Assembly (NCBI GenBank): GCA_902826795.1
Contig: CADEGD010000016.1
Location: 35,384 to 79,713, forward strand
DNA from: an uncultured Acidobacteriota bacterium
Lineage (GTDB): Bacteria > Acidobacteriota > Blastocatellia > Pyrinomonadales > Pyrinomonadaceae
Length of the DNA: 44,330 bases
Reading direction: 5' to 3'
Below, piece after piece: positions 9,921-19,024 of this stretch (position 1 is the stretch's first letter; each line of letters starts with the position of its first letter). The position numbers and the translations under genes were made by a program. The notes beneath the pieces were generated by a model that searched no databases, was not told the DNA's origin, and saw only the letters and a program-made list of their open reading frames with translations.

Positions 9921-11420
9921 ATGACGATTCCAAAAGAAGCCTCAGCCGAAAAATTTCCCGCTCAAAGTTACAAGGACAACGTCCTCGCCGATTGCTTTGC
10001 AGACGCGAAAGAGTATTTTCTCGATGCGTATCATCAAGTCGATCTTGCTCACGCGATAATGCTTGGCGAACAGGGAATTATCACGGAAGATGAGTTACGG
10101 GTGATTTTGAATGCTCTTGTAAATCTTGATTTCGAGGCGATCCGTGCTCGCGAATACGATGGCTCTTTTGAAGATCTTTTTTATCTTCTGCAGCAAGAGA
10201 TCACGAAATTGTGCGGCGATGCCGACACTGCCGGTAAGCTCCACACCGCCCGTAGCCGCAACGATATCGATGTAACGATCTACAGGCTTCAACTTCGACA
10301 AGATTGTTTGAAACTTATAAGGTCGGCGATGGATCTGCGAAATGTGTTTCTAGATCTAGCGTCCCATAATCACGAGACGCTGATCCCGGCTTACACGCAC
10401 ACTCAGCCGGCGCAGCCCTCGACGATGGCTCATTTTCTGCTGGCTATGGGTGAGAATGTTGGGAGAGACATCCGCCGGCTTCAGCGTGCTTTCGAAAATA
10501 TGAACTATTGTCCGCTCGGCTCGGGCGCGATTACTACGACCGGGTTTCCGATCGACCGTCACCGCGTTTCCGAATTGCTTGGCTTTACGGCACCGACAGT
10601 AAACTCGTACGGCTCGATCGCGTCGGTCGATTACTTCACCGAAACTCTTGGAGCCGTGGCGGCATTGCTAGTCAACACCGGAAAGTTCGCTCAGGAATTC
10701 TTGTTGATGGCGATGATGGAGTTCAACGCGATCCGGCTGCCAGATGGATACGTTCAGGGTTCATCGATAATGCCGCAGAAGCGGAACCCGGTCGCGCTCG
10801 AGCACATCCGTGCGATCGGTTCGAAGGCTCTAGGACAAACGCTGGGCGTTATCACCTCTGTTCACAACACGCCGTTCGGTGACATTAACGATGTCGAAGA
10901 CGATCTTCAGCCGCTGATCTATTCGGCGATGCGCGATGCCGATCGAGCGGTAAACCTTTTTGCGAATACGCTCAAATCAGCGACATTCAATTTTGACGTT
11001 CTCAAAAAACGTGCTGGTGAAAATTTCATCGCCGTTACCGAACTAGCTGACGCTATCGTCCGCGATGAGAATCTTTCATTCCGTGTCGCTCACAAGATCG
11101 TCGGCACATGCGTGAAGGCGGCTATTGATGCCAGCAGTGAGATCACCTATGAGATGCTGCAGTCCGCGGCAAAGGTACATGTTGGACGCGAGTTGCAGAT
11201 GACGGAGGCAGATCTGGCATCCGCTGTTTCCCCCGAGAATTTTGTAAATGTTCGCACCATATACGGCGGCGTTGCGCCGTCCGAAACAAAAAGGGCCCTC
11301 AAGGTCGAACGCGAGGCGGAAACAGAGGATGATTCGTGGTATGCATCCTCGATCGATCACCTGAAAATCGCTCGCGAGAATCTTGAAGGCGTCGTACAAA
11401 AGAAGCTTGCAAAGTCTTGA
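9921..11420 (+). CDS. argH: Argininosuccinate lyase family protein (ArgH-like)
   Basis: Member of the fumarase/ArgH superfamily, 499 residues. Superfamily landmarks are HTARSRND (108-115), THTQPAQP with the catalytic-type His160, and the signature GSSIMPQKRNP (280-290) with the mobile-loop serine. Argininosuccinate lyase splits argininosuccinate into arginine and fumarate in the last step of arginine synthesis. Two oddities: it lacks the WGGRF block at the N-terminus, and the usual HTGRSRNDQ reads HTARSRNDI. It is about 35-40 residues longer than E. coli ArgH. No other arginine gene is nearby. It may be a true but divergent ArgH or a lyase with a related substrate; the gene symbol is tentative. 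Confidence 0.8.
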   Translation: MTIPKEASAEKFPAQSYKDNVLADCFADAKEYFLDAYHQVDLAHAIMLGEQGIITEDELRVILNALVNLDFEAIRAREYDGSFEDLFYLLQQEITKLCGDADTAGKLHTARSRNDIDVTIYRLQLRQDCLKLIRSAMDLRNVFLDLASHNHETLIPAYTHTQPAQPSTMAHFLLAMGENVGRDIRRLQRAFENMNYCPLGSGAITTTGFPIDRHRVSELLGFTAPTVNSYGSIASVDYFTETLGAVAALLVNTGKFAQEFLLMAMMEFNAIRLPDGYVQGSSIMPQKRNPVALEHIRAIGSKALGQTLGVITSVHNTPFGDINDVEDDLQPLIYSAMRDADRAVNLFANTLKSATFNFDVLKKRAGENFIAVTELADAIVRDENLSFRVAHKIVGTCVKAAIDASSEITYEMLQSAAKVHVGRELQMTEADLASAVSPENFVNVRTIYGGVAPSETKRALKVEREAETEDDSWYASSIDHLKIARENLEGVVQKKLAKS

Positions 11421-11444
11421 TCCGGCACCTGTTAGAATGTTCGA

Positions 11445-12269
11445 GTGGAGACGGAATTTAAAGAACGGGCGGCTGCCGATTGGCGGCAACGGGTTTATGA
11501 ATTAGTGTTCGAGGCCGAAACGCCTGGCGGAAGGATCTTTGATATCACGCTGATATCTTTGATCCTTCTTTCGGTACTAGCGGTCTTTCTTGAAAGCGTT
11601 CGGTCGATCCGTGAATCGTTCGGAGTAGAACTTTACGCAGCCGAATGGGCGTTCACCATCCTCTTTACGATCGAATACATGCTTCGGCTCGTTTCCGTTC
11701 GCCGTCCGCTACGCTACGTTTTCAGTTTCTATGGAATCGTCGACCTACTTGCGATTCTGCCTACATATCTCAGCCTTCTCATTCCAGGCACACAGTATTT
11801 ATTGGTTATTCGGATATTGCGTTTACTTAGAATATTCCGCGTCCTAAAGCTGACCTCCTACATATCCGAAGGCCGGGTCATCAGCACGGCCCTTCGTGCA
11901 AGCCGTCAAAAGATCACCGTCTTCCTCGTCGCAATACTTACGATCGTTACGGTTGTAGGATCGTTGATGTATGTCGTAGAGGGTGAAGAGCACGGCTTCG
12001 TCGATATTCCGACGAGCATTTATTGGGCGATCGTAACGCTTACTACCGTCGGCTACGGCGATCTTTCACCGAAGACAGGCCTTGGAAAACTCCTTGCGTC
12101 GGTAGTGATGATAATGGGCTATGGAATTATCGCCGTACCCACGGGGATCGTGACCGGCGAACTGATACGAGCTTCGAAGTCGCTGTCTACACACGTGTGT
12201 CCGGAATGTCACGCGGAACCGCACGACATCGATGCAGTTCACTGTAAGTATTGCGGAGCGAAGCTCTGA
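11445..12269 (+). CDS. Voltage-gated potassium channel with C-terminal zinc ribbon
   Basis: A 274-residue six-helix ion channel subunit. S1-S4 span about residues 32-140, with a voltage sensor RILRLLRIFRVLK in S4 (123-135) carrying positive charges every third residue. The pore loop holds the potassium filter TVGYGD at 201-206. After S6 a short tail forms a rubredoxin-like zinc knuckle, CPEC (252-255) and CKYC (267-270). The start is GTG 11445, 24 bases after the lyase stop, with no clear Shine-Dalgarno. The zinc ribbon is not part of classical Kv or KcsA channels and may sense redox or metals; that role is inference. Confidence 0.9.
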   Translation: METEFKERAAADWRQRVYELVFEAETPGGRIFDITLISLILLSVLAVFLESVRSIRESFGVELYAAEWAFTILFTIEYMLRLVSVRRPLRYVFSFYGIVDLLAILPTYLSLLIPGTQYLLVIRILRLLRIFRVLKLTSYISEGRVISTALRASRQKITVFLVAILTIVTVVGSLMYVVEGEEHGFVDIPTSIYWAIVTLTTVGYGDLSPKTGLGKLLASVVMIMGYGIIAVPTGIVTGELIRASKSLSTHVCPECHAEPHDIDAVHCKYCGAKL

Positions 12270-12337
12270 GTTTAGAGTTCAGGCTTTAGCCTGCTTACTG
12301 TGCGTGAAGAAGGCAAGCTAAAGCTTGAACTCTGAAC
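12270..12337. repeat. REPIN-like inverted repeat (GTTTAGAGTT family, copy 1)
   Basis: The 24-base arms at 12270-12293 and 12314-12337 are inverted copies with two or three mismatches, around a 20-base spacer. Each arm is itself a tag (GTTTAGAGTT) plus a mini-palindrome (e.g. CAAGCTAAAGCTTG). The same family occurs at 36281-36364 and, as one arm, at 42940-42963. It sits between convergent genes and may serve as a two-way terminator. Confidence 0.85.
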
Positions 12338-12338
12338 C

Positions 12339-12845
12339 CTATTCGACAACGGCCAGCACATCTCCGGCGGATACTGTAGATCCTTCGGAAACCTTGATCT
12401 CTTTTACGACGCCGGCCTTCGGAGCTTTCAGGTCGTTCTGCATCTTCATTGCTTCGACTACGAGCACCGCGTCACCCTTCTCGACCAAGTCACCCACGCT
12501 CGCTATCAGCCTAACGACCTTGCCCGGCATCATCGTCTTGATCTCCGCAAGTCCGTCGGCAGATCCGCTTGCGCCAGCCGATCCTCGTAGCCGCTTGGGG
12601 TCGATCAGCGTGATTTCGAAGTCGGACTTTCTCGATGAAACTATCTGTGGCGAGCCGGGCTGAGCCGCCGGTGCTACGTAGAACTCGTGTACCTGCCCGG
12701 CATGTTTCAATAGGAAAACATTCGGCTCAGGCTCGGACGCCTCAAGTTCGTATTCGCGATCATCGATCGTTGCAAATACTTTCTCGCCTTCTCGTTTGAT
12801 CTCGACGTTGTGCAGCGATTCGCCGACTTGGGCTTGGAGTTTCAC
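12339..12845 (-). CDS. Biotin carboxyl carrier protein / biotin-lipoyl attachment protein
   Basis: A 168-residue protein whose C-terminal 75 residues form a biotinyl domain with the attachment motif EAMKM (Lys134), preceded by MMPGKV and followed by the second half-hammerhead. The N-terminal half resembles the linker/BT-like part found in carriers of acyl-CoA (propionyl-, methylcrotonyl- or oxaloacetate-type) carboxylases. GTG at 12843-12845 overlaps the stop of the upstream gene as GTGA, which I take as the start; longer readings would run through that gene. No biotin carboxylase or carboxyltransferase gene is in the window, so the partner enzyme must be elsewhere. Confidence 0.85.
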   Translation of the reverse strand: MKLQAQVGESLHNVEIKREGEKVFATIDDREYELEASEPEPNVFLLKHAGQVHEFYVAPAAQPGSPQIVSSRKSDFEITLIDPKRLRGSAGASGSADGLAEIKTMMPGKVVRLIASVGDLVEKGDAVLVVEAMKMQNDLKAPKAGVVKEIKVSEGSTVSAGDVLAVVE

Positions 12846-13306
12846 TTCTTGTTTTTCTTGGATTTCGAGCTGATTGCATTTACTACCCTTTTCACGTTGG
12901 CTTTGGAATAGGGAATCGACCACTCGAAAAGAGCAAAATAGCAAGGGCTGCTCGAACACGGCATTCCATCCTTTTCAACTCTTTTGCTTTCAGTAGTAGC
13001 GAATACTATTGTCTTACCCTCACCAAACCCAATATGACCAGGCATGGTAATAGCTATATTCGATATCGAGGTGTCGCCTTTTAGGACCTGAAGGACGCGA
13101 TAGTTGGCATAGGTTGAGTCACCTTTACCCTCAGGACTATACGAGCGTCCGTAACCATCAACCTCGCCCACGAAGATCACTTCAGCCTCGCTTTCGATAA
13201 GGATCTGTTCAAGCGAAGGAGCCTTTCGGCCCCACCTTTGGGAGTGTCCTGGGACCACCAGCAGGGCAATGGACAAAAGAATCGAGCAAATGAGGAATAG
13301 CTTCAT
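12842..13306 (-). CDS. Small secreted protein of unknown function
   Basis: A 154-residue protein with a clear signal peptide (MKLFLICSILLSIALLVVPG, cleavage near HSQ). The mature part contains VIFVGEVDGYG...YRVLQVLKGD, a pattern seen in secreted NTR/TIMP-like domains that begin with strands about export or leakage of signal, and a CSSSPC pair that could form a disulfide. The C-terminus is Lys/Ser-rich. I do not recognise a specific family. ATG 13306 is chosen; a TTG at 13330 would add eight residues. The stop overlaps the biotin carrier start by four bases, a coupling with no obvious functional logic. Confidence 0.7.
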   Translation of the reverse strand: MKLFLICSILLSIALLVVPGHSQRWGRKAPSLEQILIESEAEVIFVGEVDGYGRSYSPEGKGDSTYANYRVLQVLKGDTSISNIAITMPGHIGFGEGKTIVFATTESKRVEKDGMPCSSSPCYFALFEWSIPYSKANVKRVVNAISSKSKKNKK

Positions 13307-13366
13307 CAAAGTGGTTTCGAATGAGGGCAATCAGAATCAATCGCCCCACTAAACCTAAACTAGGAA

Positions 13367-14026
13367 TTAGGCCGACTGTCCTTCGCCCTTCACCTTATTC
13401 GGCTGAGGCGTGACGCGGAGGTACGGCTTTACGGTTTTCCATCCGGCGGGAAACTTCTCCTTCGCCTGCTCGTCGGAAACAGCGGGGACGATGATACAGT
13501 CGTCACCGTCCTTCCAGTTTACGGGCGTTGCCACGCTGTACTTAGCGGTGAGTTGGAGCGAGTCGATCACACGAAGGATCTCGTCAAAATTGCGGCCCGT
13601 ACTCGCCGGATAGGTAAGCGTAAGTTTGACCTTCTTGTCCGGCCCGACGACGAACACCGAGCGGACAGTGAACGTGTCGCTGGCGTTCGGGTGGATCATA
13701 TCGTAGAGATCGGAAACCTTCTTATCAGGGTCGGCGATCATCGGGAAGTTGACGGCACTGCCCTGAGTCTCTTCGATGTCCTTCTCCCAACCCTCGTGGG
13801 ATTCGAGCGGGTCGACACTGAGGCCGATGACCTTTACGTTTCGCTTGTCGAACTCAGGTTTGAGCTTCGCGGCCATGCCGAGCTCGGTCGTGCAGACGGG
13901 AGTGTAATCCTTCGGGTGCGAAAAAAGAACGCCCCATCCATCGCCGAGCCATTCGTGAAATTTAACTTCGCCCTGAGTCGTCTGGGCCGTGAAATCGGGA
14001 GCTTCGTCGCCTAATCTGATCGCCAT
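13367..14026 (-). CDS. 1-Cys peroxiredoxin (Prx6/AhpC-TSA type)
   Basis: Cytosolic thiol peroxidase of 219 residues that reduces hydrogen peroxide and organic peroxides. The peroxidatic cysteine is Cys45 in HPKDYTPVCTTELG. The long C-terminal extension (ATPVNWKDGDD..., about 165-219) is that of the Prx6 class, which works without a resolving Cys partner in the canonical place. A second Cys lies in DDCIIVP. Monocistronic layout: it is flanked by a small secreted protein gene and the CorC-type gene, each with short gaps. An AGGCAG stretch precedes the ATG. Confidence 0.93.
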   Translation of the reverse strand: MAIRLGDEAPDFTAQTTQGEVKFHEWLGDGWGVLFSHPKDYTPVCTTELGMAAKLKPEFDKRNVKVIGLSVDPLESHEGWEKDIEETQGSAVNFPMIADPDKKVSDLYDMIHPNASDTFTVRSVFVVGPDKKVKLTLTYPASTGRNFDEILRVIDSLQLTAKYSVATPVNWKDGDDCIIVPAVSDEQAKEKFPAGWKTVKPYLRVTPQPNKVKGEGQSA

Positions 14027-14072
14027 TATCTGCCTCCGTAGTTAGTTGGTAACTCGATTCTAACACACGGCC

Positions 14073-15401
14073 TTACTCTTCATCAGACGGAGATTCATCG
14101 CTGCTTTCTACTTCCGTTTCCGGCCTGATGCGAAGCAGCGTAAGACGTTTCTCATCCGCACTTCGCACCTCGATCTGCAGTCCGCGTATGGACAATATCT
14201 CGCCCGCTTTCGGTACGTGCCCGGCCTCATTTGTAACCAGGCCCGCGATAGTCGAATAGTCGCCGTCCTCAAGCTCGATGTCGAAAAGCCGCTCGATCTT
14301 GTCGATCTCGGTCGAGCCGAGAACGTCATAATAACCATCCTCGCCCTCGATGATCTCGATAATCTCTTCGTCCTCCGTGTCTTCGTCTTCGATCTCGCCG
14401 ACGATCTCTTCGATAAGATCCTCGACCGTCACCACGCCCGCAACGCCGCCGTATTCATCCACGACTATCGCGATCTGTACGTGGTCGACCTGCATCTTTT
14501 TCAGCAGATCAGCCGCAGACTTCGTCTCGGGCACGAAATATGGATCTCGCAGCATTCCTTCGATCTTTTGATCTTCCTTTCCACCGTCCGCCCACACTTG
14601 AAGCAGATCGCGTACGTATATCACGCCTTCGATGTTGTCGATGTTGTCTCGAAAAACTGGTATGCGGGAATATTTCTGGTCGATGATCAGATCGCGTGCG
14701 GCCCGAACGGTTGAATCCGCAGGGATGGAGCAAATCTCCGTTCGCGGCGTCATGATCTCACCGACGCGAGTTTCCGCAAACTCCACCATCGACTCGATCA
14801 TCACGCGTTCCTCTTCTTCAAGGATGCCCTCAGCCTGACCGACCTCAAGCAGCGCTTGAATATCCTCGTCGTCATCTTCCTTCTTCTCATCGGGCGAGTC
14901 AGGAGTCACGGTGGCTTCGAGCTTCTGCTGTTGATCTTTCGAGCGAAACAGCGATGCGAAGGGGCTCGCAATGATAGTTGCTAGCGAGTAGAGCGGCCGG
15001 ACAACCGGCAATACTAACAGGAGAACGTACTCGGGGTTATTTCTTACCAAAACTCGCGGCAGCAATTGTCGAAAAATGATCGTCGCGAGAAGGCCGATCA
15101 GAAGGCTGTATAAGAGAATGGAAGTCCGGTCGAGCGTGTACCTGGTTATTAAAACGACCACGAGCACCGTGAAGGTTATAAGCAGCAGCTGGATCGTCGT
15201 AGTTATCGCAAATCGAAACAGCGGGCGGTTATCGGCGATCTCTCGAAGGAACTCGTACGTGCTCTGCCGCGACCCTTCATCGGTTTCGGTAGCAAGACGC
15301 CGAAGGCTGAGATCGGACAATTGCGAAAAAGCCATATCGACCGTCGCAAGAAACACGACGATCAACAATATCGCGATGCAAATCGCTATCTCCAACTCCA
15401 T
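14073..15401 (-). CDS. HlyC/CorC family transporter with tandem CBS domains (YbeX-like)
   Basis: A 442-residue membrane protein. Four hydrophobic segments fill residues 1-150; an acidic linker ([18 protein letters not shown]) leads to a CBS pair (about 205-330, [10 protein letters not shown]... and [21 protein letters not shown]) and a C-terminal CorC/HlyC transporter-associated domain (about 345-425). These proteins are linked to Mg2+/Co2+ efflux, and in Enterobacteria the soluble YbeX (CorC) is encoded with ybeZ and ybeY. Here YbeZ and YbeY homologues lie upstream on the same strand with pgl-zwf between. It ends in a Glu/Asp-rich tail. Confidence 0.9.
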   Translation of the reverse strand: MELEIAICIAILLIVVFLATVDMAFSQLSDLSLRRLATETDEGSRQSTYEFLREIADNRPLFRFAITTTIQLLLITFTVLVVVLITRYTLDRTSILLYSLLIGLLATIIFRQLLPRVLVRNNPEYVLLLVLPVVRPLYSLATIIASPFASLFRSKDQQQKLEATVTPDSPDEKKEDDDEDIQALLEVGQAEGILEEEERVMIESMVEFAETRVGEIMTPRTEICSIPADSTVRAARDLIIDQKYSRIPVFRDNIDNIEGVIYVRDLLQVWADGGKEDQKIEGMLRDPYFVPETKSAADLLKKMQVDHVQIAIVVDEYGGVAGVVTVEDLIEEIVGEIEDEDTEDEEIIEIIEGEDGYYDVLGSTEIDKIERLFDIELEDGDYSTIAGLVTNEAGHVPKAGEILSIRGLQIEVRSADEKRLTLLRIRPETEVESSDESPSDEE

Positions 15402-15442
15402 AGGCTAATACCGATGAATCTTAGGTTTGACAGCACGTAAAA

Positions 15443-16198
15443 TCAAATGCTTAGTTTGCCGGCCGCGGTGCGATCTACGAACCACGTCAGCTGGCCTTCA
15501 TCCGGTCGAATGCGTTTCGCGGGAAGATCATTAGTGTCTGCCTCGTCCATGACGGAGCTGAGGGGATCGGCTTTGTCGGCGCCGGCGACGAGAAAGATCA
15601 CGTTTCGAGCGTGGTTTATCACCGGGAATGAAAGCGTGTATCGCCACGCGCCAAGCTGCGGAACCCAATTTGCCACGGCAAACTTTTCGGACTCTGCCAA
15701 CGCTTTAGTGCCGGGGAAAAGTGATGCAGTATGGCCGTCGCCGCCCATTCCGAGAAGTATAAGGTCAAACCGAATTTCGAAGATGCTGGGAATTTCGGGG
15801 GTGTCTCGTTTGAGTCCGCCAATCTCTCCAAAGCGTGAGGTGAGCTGAAGAAAGTAGTCGTCAGCAACCTTCGAAGGCTCGCCCAGTTCCGTACGCCATC
15901 GAGAGATTCTGTCCTCGCGGATGCGGAGCGGTCTGAACAGTTCTTTATTCGCGTTACGAAAATTACTCGCGTCTTCGTCGGGCGAAACGTTTCGCTCGTC
16001 CCCGAAAAAGAAATATACGTGTTCCCAATCGAGTGTCGAATCGACCAGGTTTTGATAAAGCAGCAGAGGCGTTGAGCCACCTGACAACGCGACGGTGAAG
16101 GCTCCTCGCTCTTTGATCGAATCATTCGCGATCCGCACGAACTCTGCCGCCGCACGCGAGGCAAGTTCGTCCGGATTCTTGCATACGACAAGGTTCAT
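15443..16198 (-). CDS. pgl: 6-phosphogluconolactonase
   Basis: Second enzyme of the oxidative pentose phosphate pathway, hydrolysing 6-phosphogluconolactone. The 251-residue protein has the DevB/Pgl landmarks [15 protein letters not shown] (phosphate binding, about 38-52), [19 protein letters not shown] (about 82-100) and [19 protein letters not shown] with its catalytic-type His. The ATG overlaps the zwf stop as ATGA, so the two are translationally coupled. Length and motifs are normal. Confidence 0.93.
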   Translation of the reverse strand: MNLVVCKNPDELASRAAAEFVRIANDSIKERGAFTVALSGGSTPLLLYQNLVDSTLDWEHVYFFFGDERNVSPDEDASNFRNANKELFRPLRIREDRISRWRTELGEPSKVADDYFLQLTSRFGEIGGLKRDTPEIPSIFEIRFDLILLGMGGDGHTASLFPGTKALAESEKFAVANWVPQLGAWRYTLSFPVINHARNVIFLVAGADKADPLSSVMDEADTNDLPAKRIRPDEGQLTWFVDRTAAGKLSI

Positions 16199-17769
16199 TT
16201 GTTATCCGCACGAACTTCAGGTTCTTCGTTCTTCCATTTACGGCCGTCGCGTTCCAGCAGGTCGTCTGCCTCTTTCGGCCCCCACGATCCAGCCTCGTAG
16301 TTTGGAAAGTCTCTTGCAGGTATTGCGTGCCAGACGTCGAGTATCGGAGTGACGGCCTTCCAACTTGCCTCTACCATATCCGCTCGTTGGAAAAGCGTCG
16401 CGTCGCCGATCATACAGTCGAAAAGAAGGCGTTCGTATCCCGTAGTTACCTGTTTGCCGAAGTGATCGACGTAATCGAAATCCATGTCTACTGCACCCAT
16501 CTTAACGATCGGCCCAGGGATCTTTGCACCGAAATGAAGGGTTATACCTTCGTCGGGCTGGATGTGGATCTCGATCCTGTTACTGCGAAGCCGCTCGACC
16601 GGCGTATCACGAAACAGCATGAACGGCGCTTTTTTGAACCAGATAACGATGCTTGAGTTCCGCGTCGCCATCCGCTTGCCGGTGCGAACGTAAAACGGAA
16701 CGTCAGCCCATCGCCAGTTGTCGATCGAGAGTTTCAGTGCGGCAAATGTTTCGGTGTTCGAATCCCTCGATACTTTCTCTTCATCGCGATACGCAGGTAC
16801 CTCAGTAGGAGTGACGGCTTTAGACGTTTTCTTCGAAGAGGGTGTAAACGCCTCGCTCTTACCCGATCCGTATTGTCCACGTACGGCGTTGTGCAGTGCA
16901 TCTTCGGGCGAGAACGGTTGGATCGCCTGCAGGATCTTGACCTGCTCGTCGCGAACCGAGTCCGGATCGAAAGACACCGGAGGCTCCATCGCCGTTAGGG
17001 TGACAAGTTGAAAAATGTGATTCGGGATCATGTCCCGCAAAGCTCCAGCCGAGTCGTAGTATCCGCCACGCTGTTCGACACCGAGCTTTTCCGCGACCGT
17101 GATCTGCACATGATCGACAAAGTTTCTGTTCCAGATCGGCTCGAAGATGCTGTTGCCGAACCTGAATACGAGAAGGTTCTGGACCGTTTCTTTCCCGAGG
17201 TAATGGTCGATGCGATAGATCTGGTTTTCGTTCAGAACTTTTAGCAGATCGGCGTTCAATTTCTTGGCAGATTCGAGATCGTGTCCGAATGGTTTCTCGA
17301 AAATGAATCGTCGCCAATGCCCGCCCTCTTCTTTGCCGAGTCCGTTCTTTACTATCTTCTGCGCGACGTTGGCGAAGAGGTCCGGTGGGATCGCCATGTA
17401 ATAGAAGTAATTTTCCGGAATGTCGTTCGCCTCGCACACATCGCGAAGCATGTCTTTTAGATCCGCAAATAACTTTTTGTCGTCGTTGAAATCGCCGCCG
17501 GTGTAATACGTCCGCTCGCAAAACCACTGGATGTGTTTCTCGTCGGCCTCGGCTCCCGCAAACTCCTTCAGATTCTCGATCATCTGATCACGAAACTCAT
17601 CCGAGAGCATTTCCTGCCGACCGACGCCGACTATCGCGAACTTGTCCGGCATGTGCCCGTCTTTCGCCAGATTGTATATCGCGGGGAAAAGTTTTCGCTT
17701 AGTTAAGTCTCCGGTCGCACCGAAGATGACCATCACGCATGGATCGGCAGTTTTTTGTGTGTCGGACAT
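16195..17769 (-). CDS. zwf: Glucose-6-phosphate 1-dehydrogenase
   Basis: First enzyme of the oxidative pentose phosphate pathway, NAD(P)-dependent, 524 residues. The Rossmann motif [11 protein letters not shown] (17-27) and the substrate site RIDHYLGKE (186-194) with catalytic His are intact, as is RTGKRM later on. A Ser/Lys/Thr-rich insert of about 18 residues follows VRGQYGSG, compared with usual bacterial enzymes, in a surface region. Coupled to pgl by a four-base overlap. No strong ribosome binding site precedes the ATG. Confidence 0.95.
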   Translation of the reverse strand: MSDTQKTADPCVMVIFGATGDLTKRKLFPAIYNLAKDGHMPDKFAIVGVGRQEMLSDEFRDQMIENLKEFAGAEADEKHIQWFCERTYYTGGDFNDDKKLFADLKDMLRDVCEANDIPENYFYYMAIPPDLFANVAQKIVKNGLGKEEGGHWRRFIFEKPFGHDLESAKKLNADLLKVLNENQIYRIDHYLGKETVQNLLVFRFGNSIFEPIWNRNFVDHVQITVAEKLGVEQRGGYYDSAGALRDMIPNHIFQLVTLTAMEPPVSFDPDSVRDEQVKILQAIQPFSPEDALHNAVRGQYGSGKSEAFTPSSKKTSKAVTPTEVPAYRDEEKVSRDSNTETFAALKLSIDNWRWADVPFYVRTGKRMATRNSSIVIWFKKAPFMLFRDTPVERLRSNRIEIHIQPDEGITLHFGAKIPGPIVKMGAVDMDFDYVDHFGKQVTTGYERLLFDCMIGDATLFQRADMVEASWKAVTPILDVWHAIPARDFPNYEAGSWGPKEADDLLERDGRKWKNEEPEVRADNK

Positions 17770-17782
17770 TAAGTGAATATTG

Positions 17783-17839
17783 CCACAGAGGACACAGAGA
17801 GGAGAATTGGAATTGGCAAAAACTCAGTGAACTCTGTGG
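17783..17839. repeat. Short inverted repeat CCACAGAG/CTCTGTGG
   Basis: CCACAGAG (17783-17790) and CTCTGTGG (17832-17839) bound most of the ybeY-zwf gap, with a further ACACAGAG in between. A related TTCTGTGG array is at 41576-41602. Probably a dispersed intergenic repeat; function unknown. Confidence 0.5.
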
Positions 17840-18286
17840 CTAAATTGATAGCTTCTCGCGCAATTTGAGTTCGCGGGCGTTCATCTCACCGTTATCAGTC
17901 TCGTGATCGTATCCGCTGAGGTGCAAAGCTCCGTGAAGGATGAGCTGCTTAATTTCTTTGTCGAGCGAAAGTGTATTCGCTTTTGCTTGACGCTGCGCCT
18001 GTTCGAGAGAGATAACGACGTCTCCAAGAAATTGGCCGGTTTCCGATGACGCCGAAAGATGATGGATCGATTCGAATTCGTCAGCCTCGTGAGGAAAAGA
18101 TAGAACGTCCGTCGTCGAATCCTTACCGCGAAACAGCTTGTTCAGTTCCGTCATTCGCTTGTCCGAAACGAAGGCCACCGAGAAATGCTTGCCTCGAACT
18201 TCGTCGACACCCGCCTCAAGCGAGATCAAAAACGGCATGAAATCCGCCGACCTTATCTTTATCTTTCGCTGAAGGTTAACGATCAC
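17840..18286 (-). CDS. ybeY: Endoribonuclease YbeY (rRNA maturation factor)
   Basis: Zinc-dependent RNase for 16S rRNA 3'-end maturation and ribosome quality control, 148 residues. The signature HGALHLSGYDHE holds the three metal-binding histidines (His118, His122, His128); the upstream block STTDVLSFPH is also conserved. It lies ten bases after the PIN toxin gene and, two genes upstream, PhoH (YbeZ), its usual partner. The order YbeZ then YbeY is the conserved one, but a toxin-antitoxin pair has come between them. Confidence 0.95.
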   Translation of the reverse strand: MIVNLQRKIKIRSADFMPFLISLEAGVDEVRGKHFSVAFVSDKRMTELNKLFRGKDSTTDVLSFPHEADEFESIHHLSASSETGQFLGDVVISLEQAQRQAKANTLSLDKEIKQLILHGALHLSGYDHETDNGEMNARELKLREKLSI

Positions 18287-18296
18287 CGAGTTGCAA

Positions 18297-18719
18297 TCAA
18301 CTGCTCAGGACTTGGAGCGTCGGAAACGCAGTCTTGAAGATCCTGTTATCAAGCGTAAGCAAGGCATGTTTATTTTCGAGAGCATGTGCCCCGATAAAGA
18401 AGTCGGTAACGAGGCGTCTTGGTTCCATCTGCCTTTGTTTCCGTCGGCGTCGGATATAGCCTTGAAAGGCTTTACCGGTCGTTCGCCAAATCCTTTCACT
18501 ACTCCGCCAATCGATCTCGATTCCAGTGTCATAAAGGAAAGTCTCGACCGTAGCGATACTTCGTTCCGGTGCGGCGACAAGCTCAACGAAAACGGCTCCG
18601 CTAATTACAAGTCCGCCCTTTGCATAGGCCCTATCAAGAGCATTCTGCGCACGAATGTTAAGAGAATCTGAATCATCCCAGAGGGCAATGAAAACGTTAG
18701 TGTCGACCGCAGTGATCAT
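18297..18719 (-). CDS. PIN domain ribonuclease toxin (VapC-like)
   Basis: A 140-residue PIN-domain protein, predicted Mg2+-dependent RNase toxin. Acidic residues at the expected places are Asp6 (AVDTNVF), Glu46 (VFVELV), Asp106 (VTDFFIGAHA) and Asp124 (TLDNRIF). The ATG overlaps the antitoxin stop by four bases, the classic coupled arrangement. The pair interrupts the YbeZ-YbeY gene order, so it was probably gained later. Targets are unknown; VapC proteins commonly cut tRNA or rRNA. Confidence 0.88.
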   Translation of the reverse strand: MITAVDTNVFIALWDDSDSLNIRAQNALDRAYAKGGLVISGAVFVELVAAPERSIATVETFLYDTGIEIDWRSSERIWRTTGKAFQGYIRRRRKQRQMEPRRLVTDFFIGAHALENKHALLTLDNRIFKTAFPTLQVLSS

Positions 18720-18970
18720 TTGTCGTCCGGATCGAAACCCCTCATGTCGCGTATGTACCGATTGATCGCATCGCGACCAGATCCAATGCCGGGGTTGCCT
18801 ATCCCGCGATACTTTGCGAATGGGCTTCCTTTTTTCCTCGCTCGCACGAGATAACCGTCATCCCGTTTTTCAAAAACGACGCTATCACCCGTTTTGATTC
18901 CCATATCTTTGCGGATCTCAAGGGGAACCGTGATCTGACCTTTACTTGTAACTTTTGCCTCGGAATCCAT
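18716..18970 (-). CDS. AbrB/MazE-type antitoxin
   Basis: An 84-residue swapped-hairpin DNA-binding protein: AKVTSKGQITVPLEIRKDMG (about 5-24) is the SpoVT/AbrB fold, followed by a basic middle and a C-terminal tail (RDAINRYIRDMRGFDPDD) that probably wraps the PIN toxin encoded next. Expected to repress its own operon together with the toxin. A GGGAGAG ribosome binding site precedes the ATG. Candidate operator repeats lie at 18983-19012. Confidence 0.88.
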   Translation of the reverse strand: MDSEAKVTSKGQITVPLEIRKDMGIKTGDSVVFEKRDDGYLVRARKKGSPFAKYRGIGNPGIGSGRDAINRYIRDMRGFDPDDK

Positions 18971-18982
18971 ATCGTCTCTCCC

Positions 18983-19012
18983 ATTCCTTACCTTACCACA
19001 AGGATTCCTTAC
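18983..19012 (-). promoter_or_regulatory. Direct-repeat candidate operator before the toxin-antitoxin pair
   Basis: ATTCCTTAC occurs at 18983-18991 and 19004-19012 (given on the + strand), 21 bases apart, two helical turns, just upstream of the antitoxin start. A third partial copy, CCTTAC, lies between. Typical layout for an AbrB-like autorepressor; binding is inference. Confidence 0.4.
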
Positions 19013-19024
19013 ATGAGATAACGA

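Noticed and set aside
16859..17527. 222-codon open frame on the - strand within zwf
   Set aside because: Arg/Ser-rich composition, in a different frame from a fully conserved zwf.
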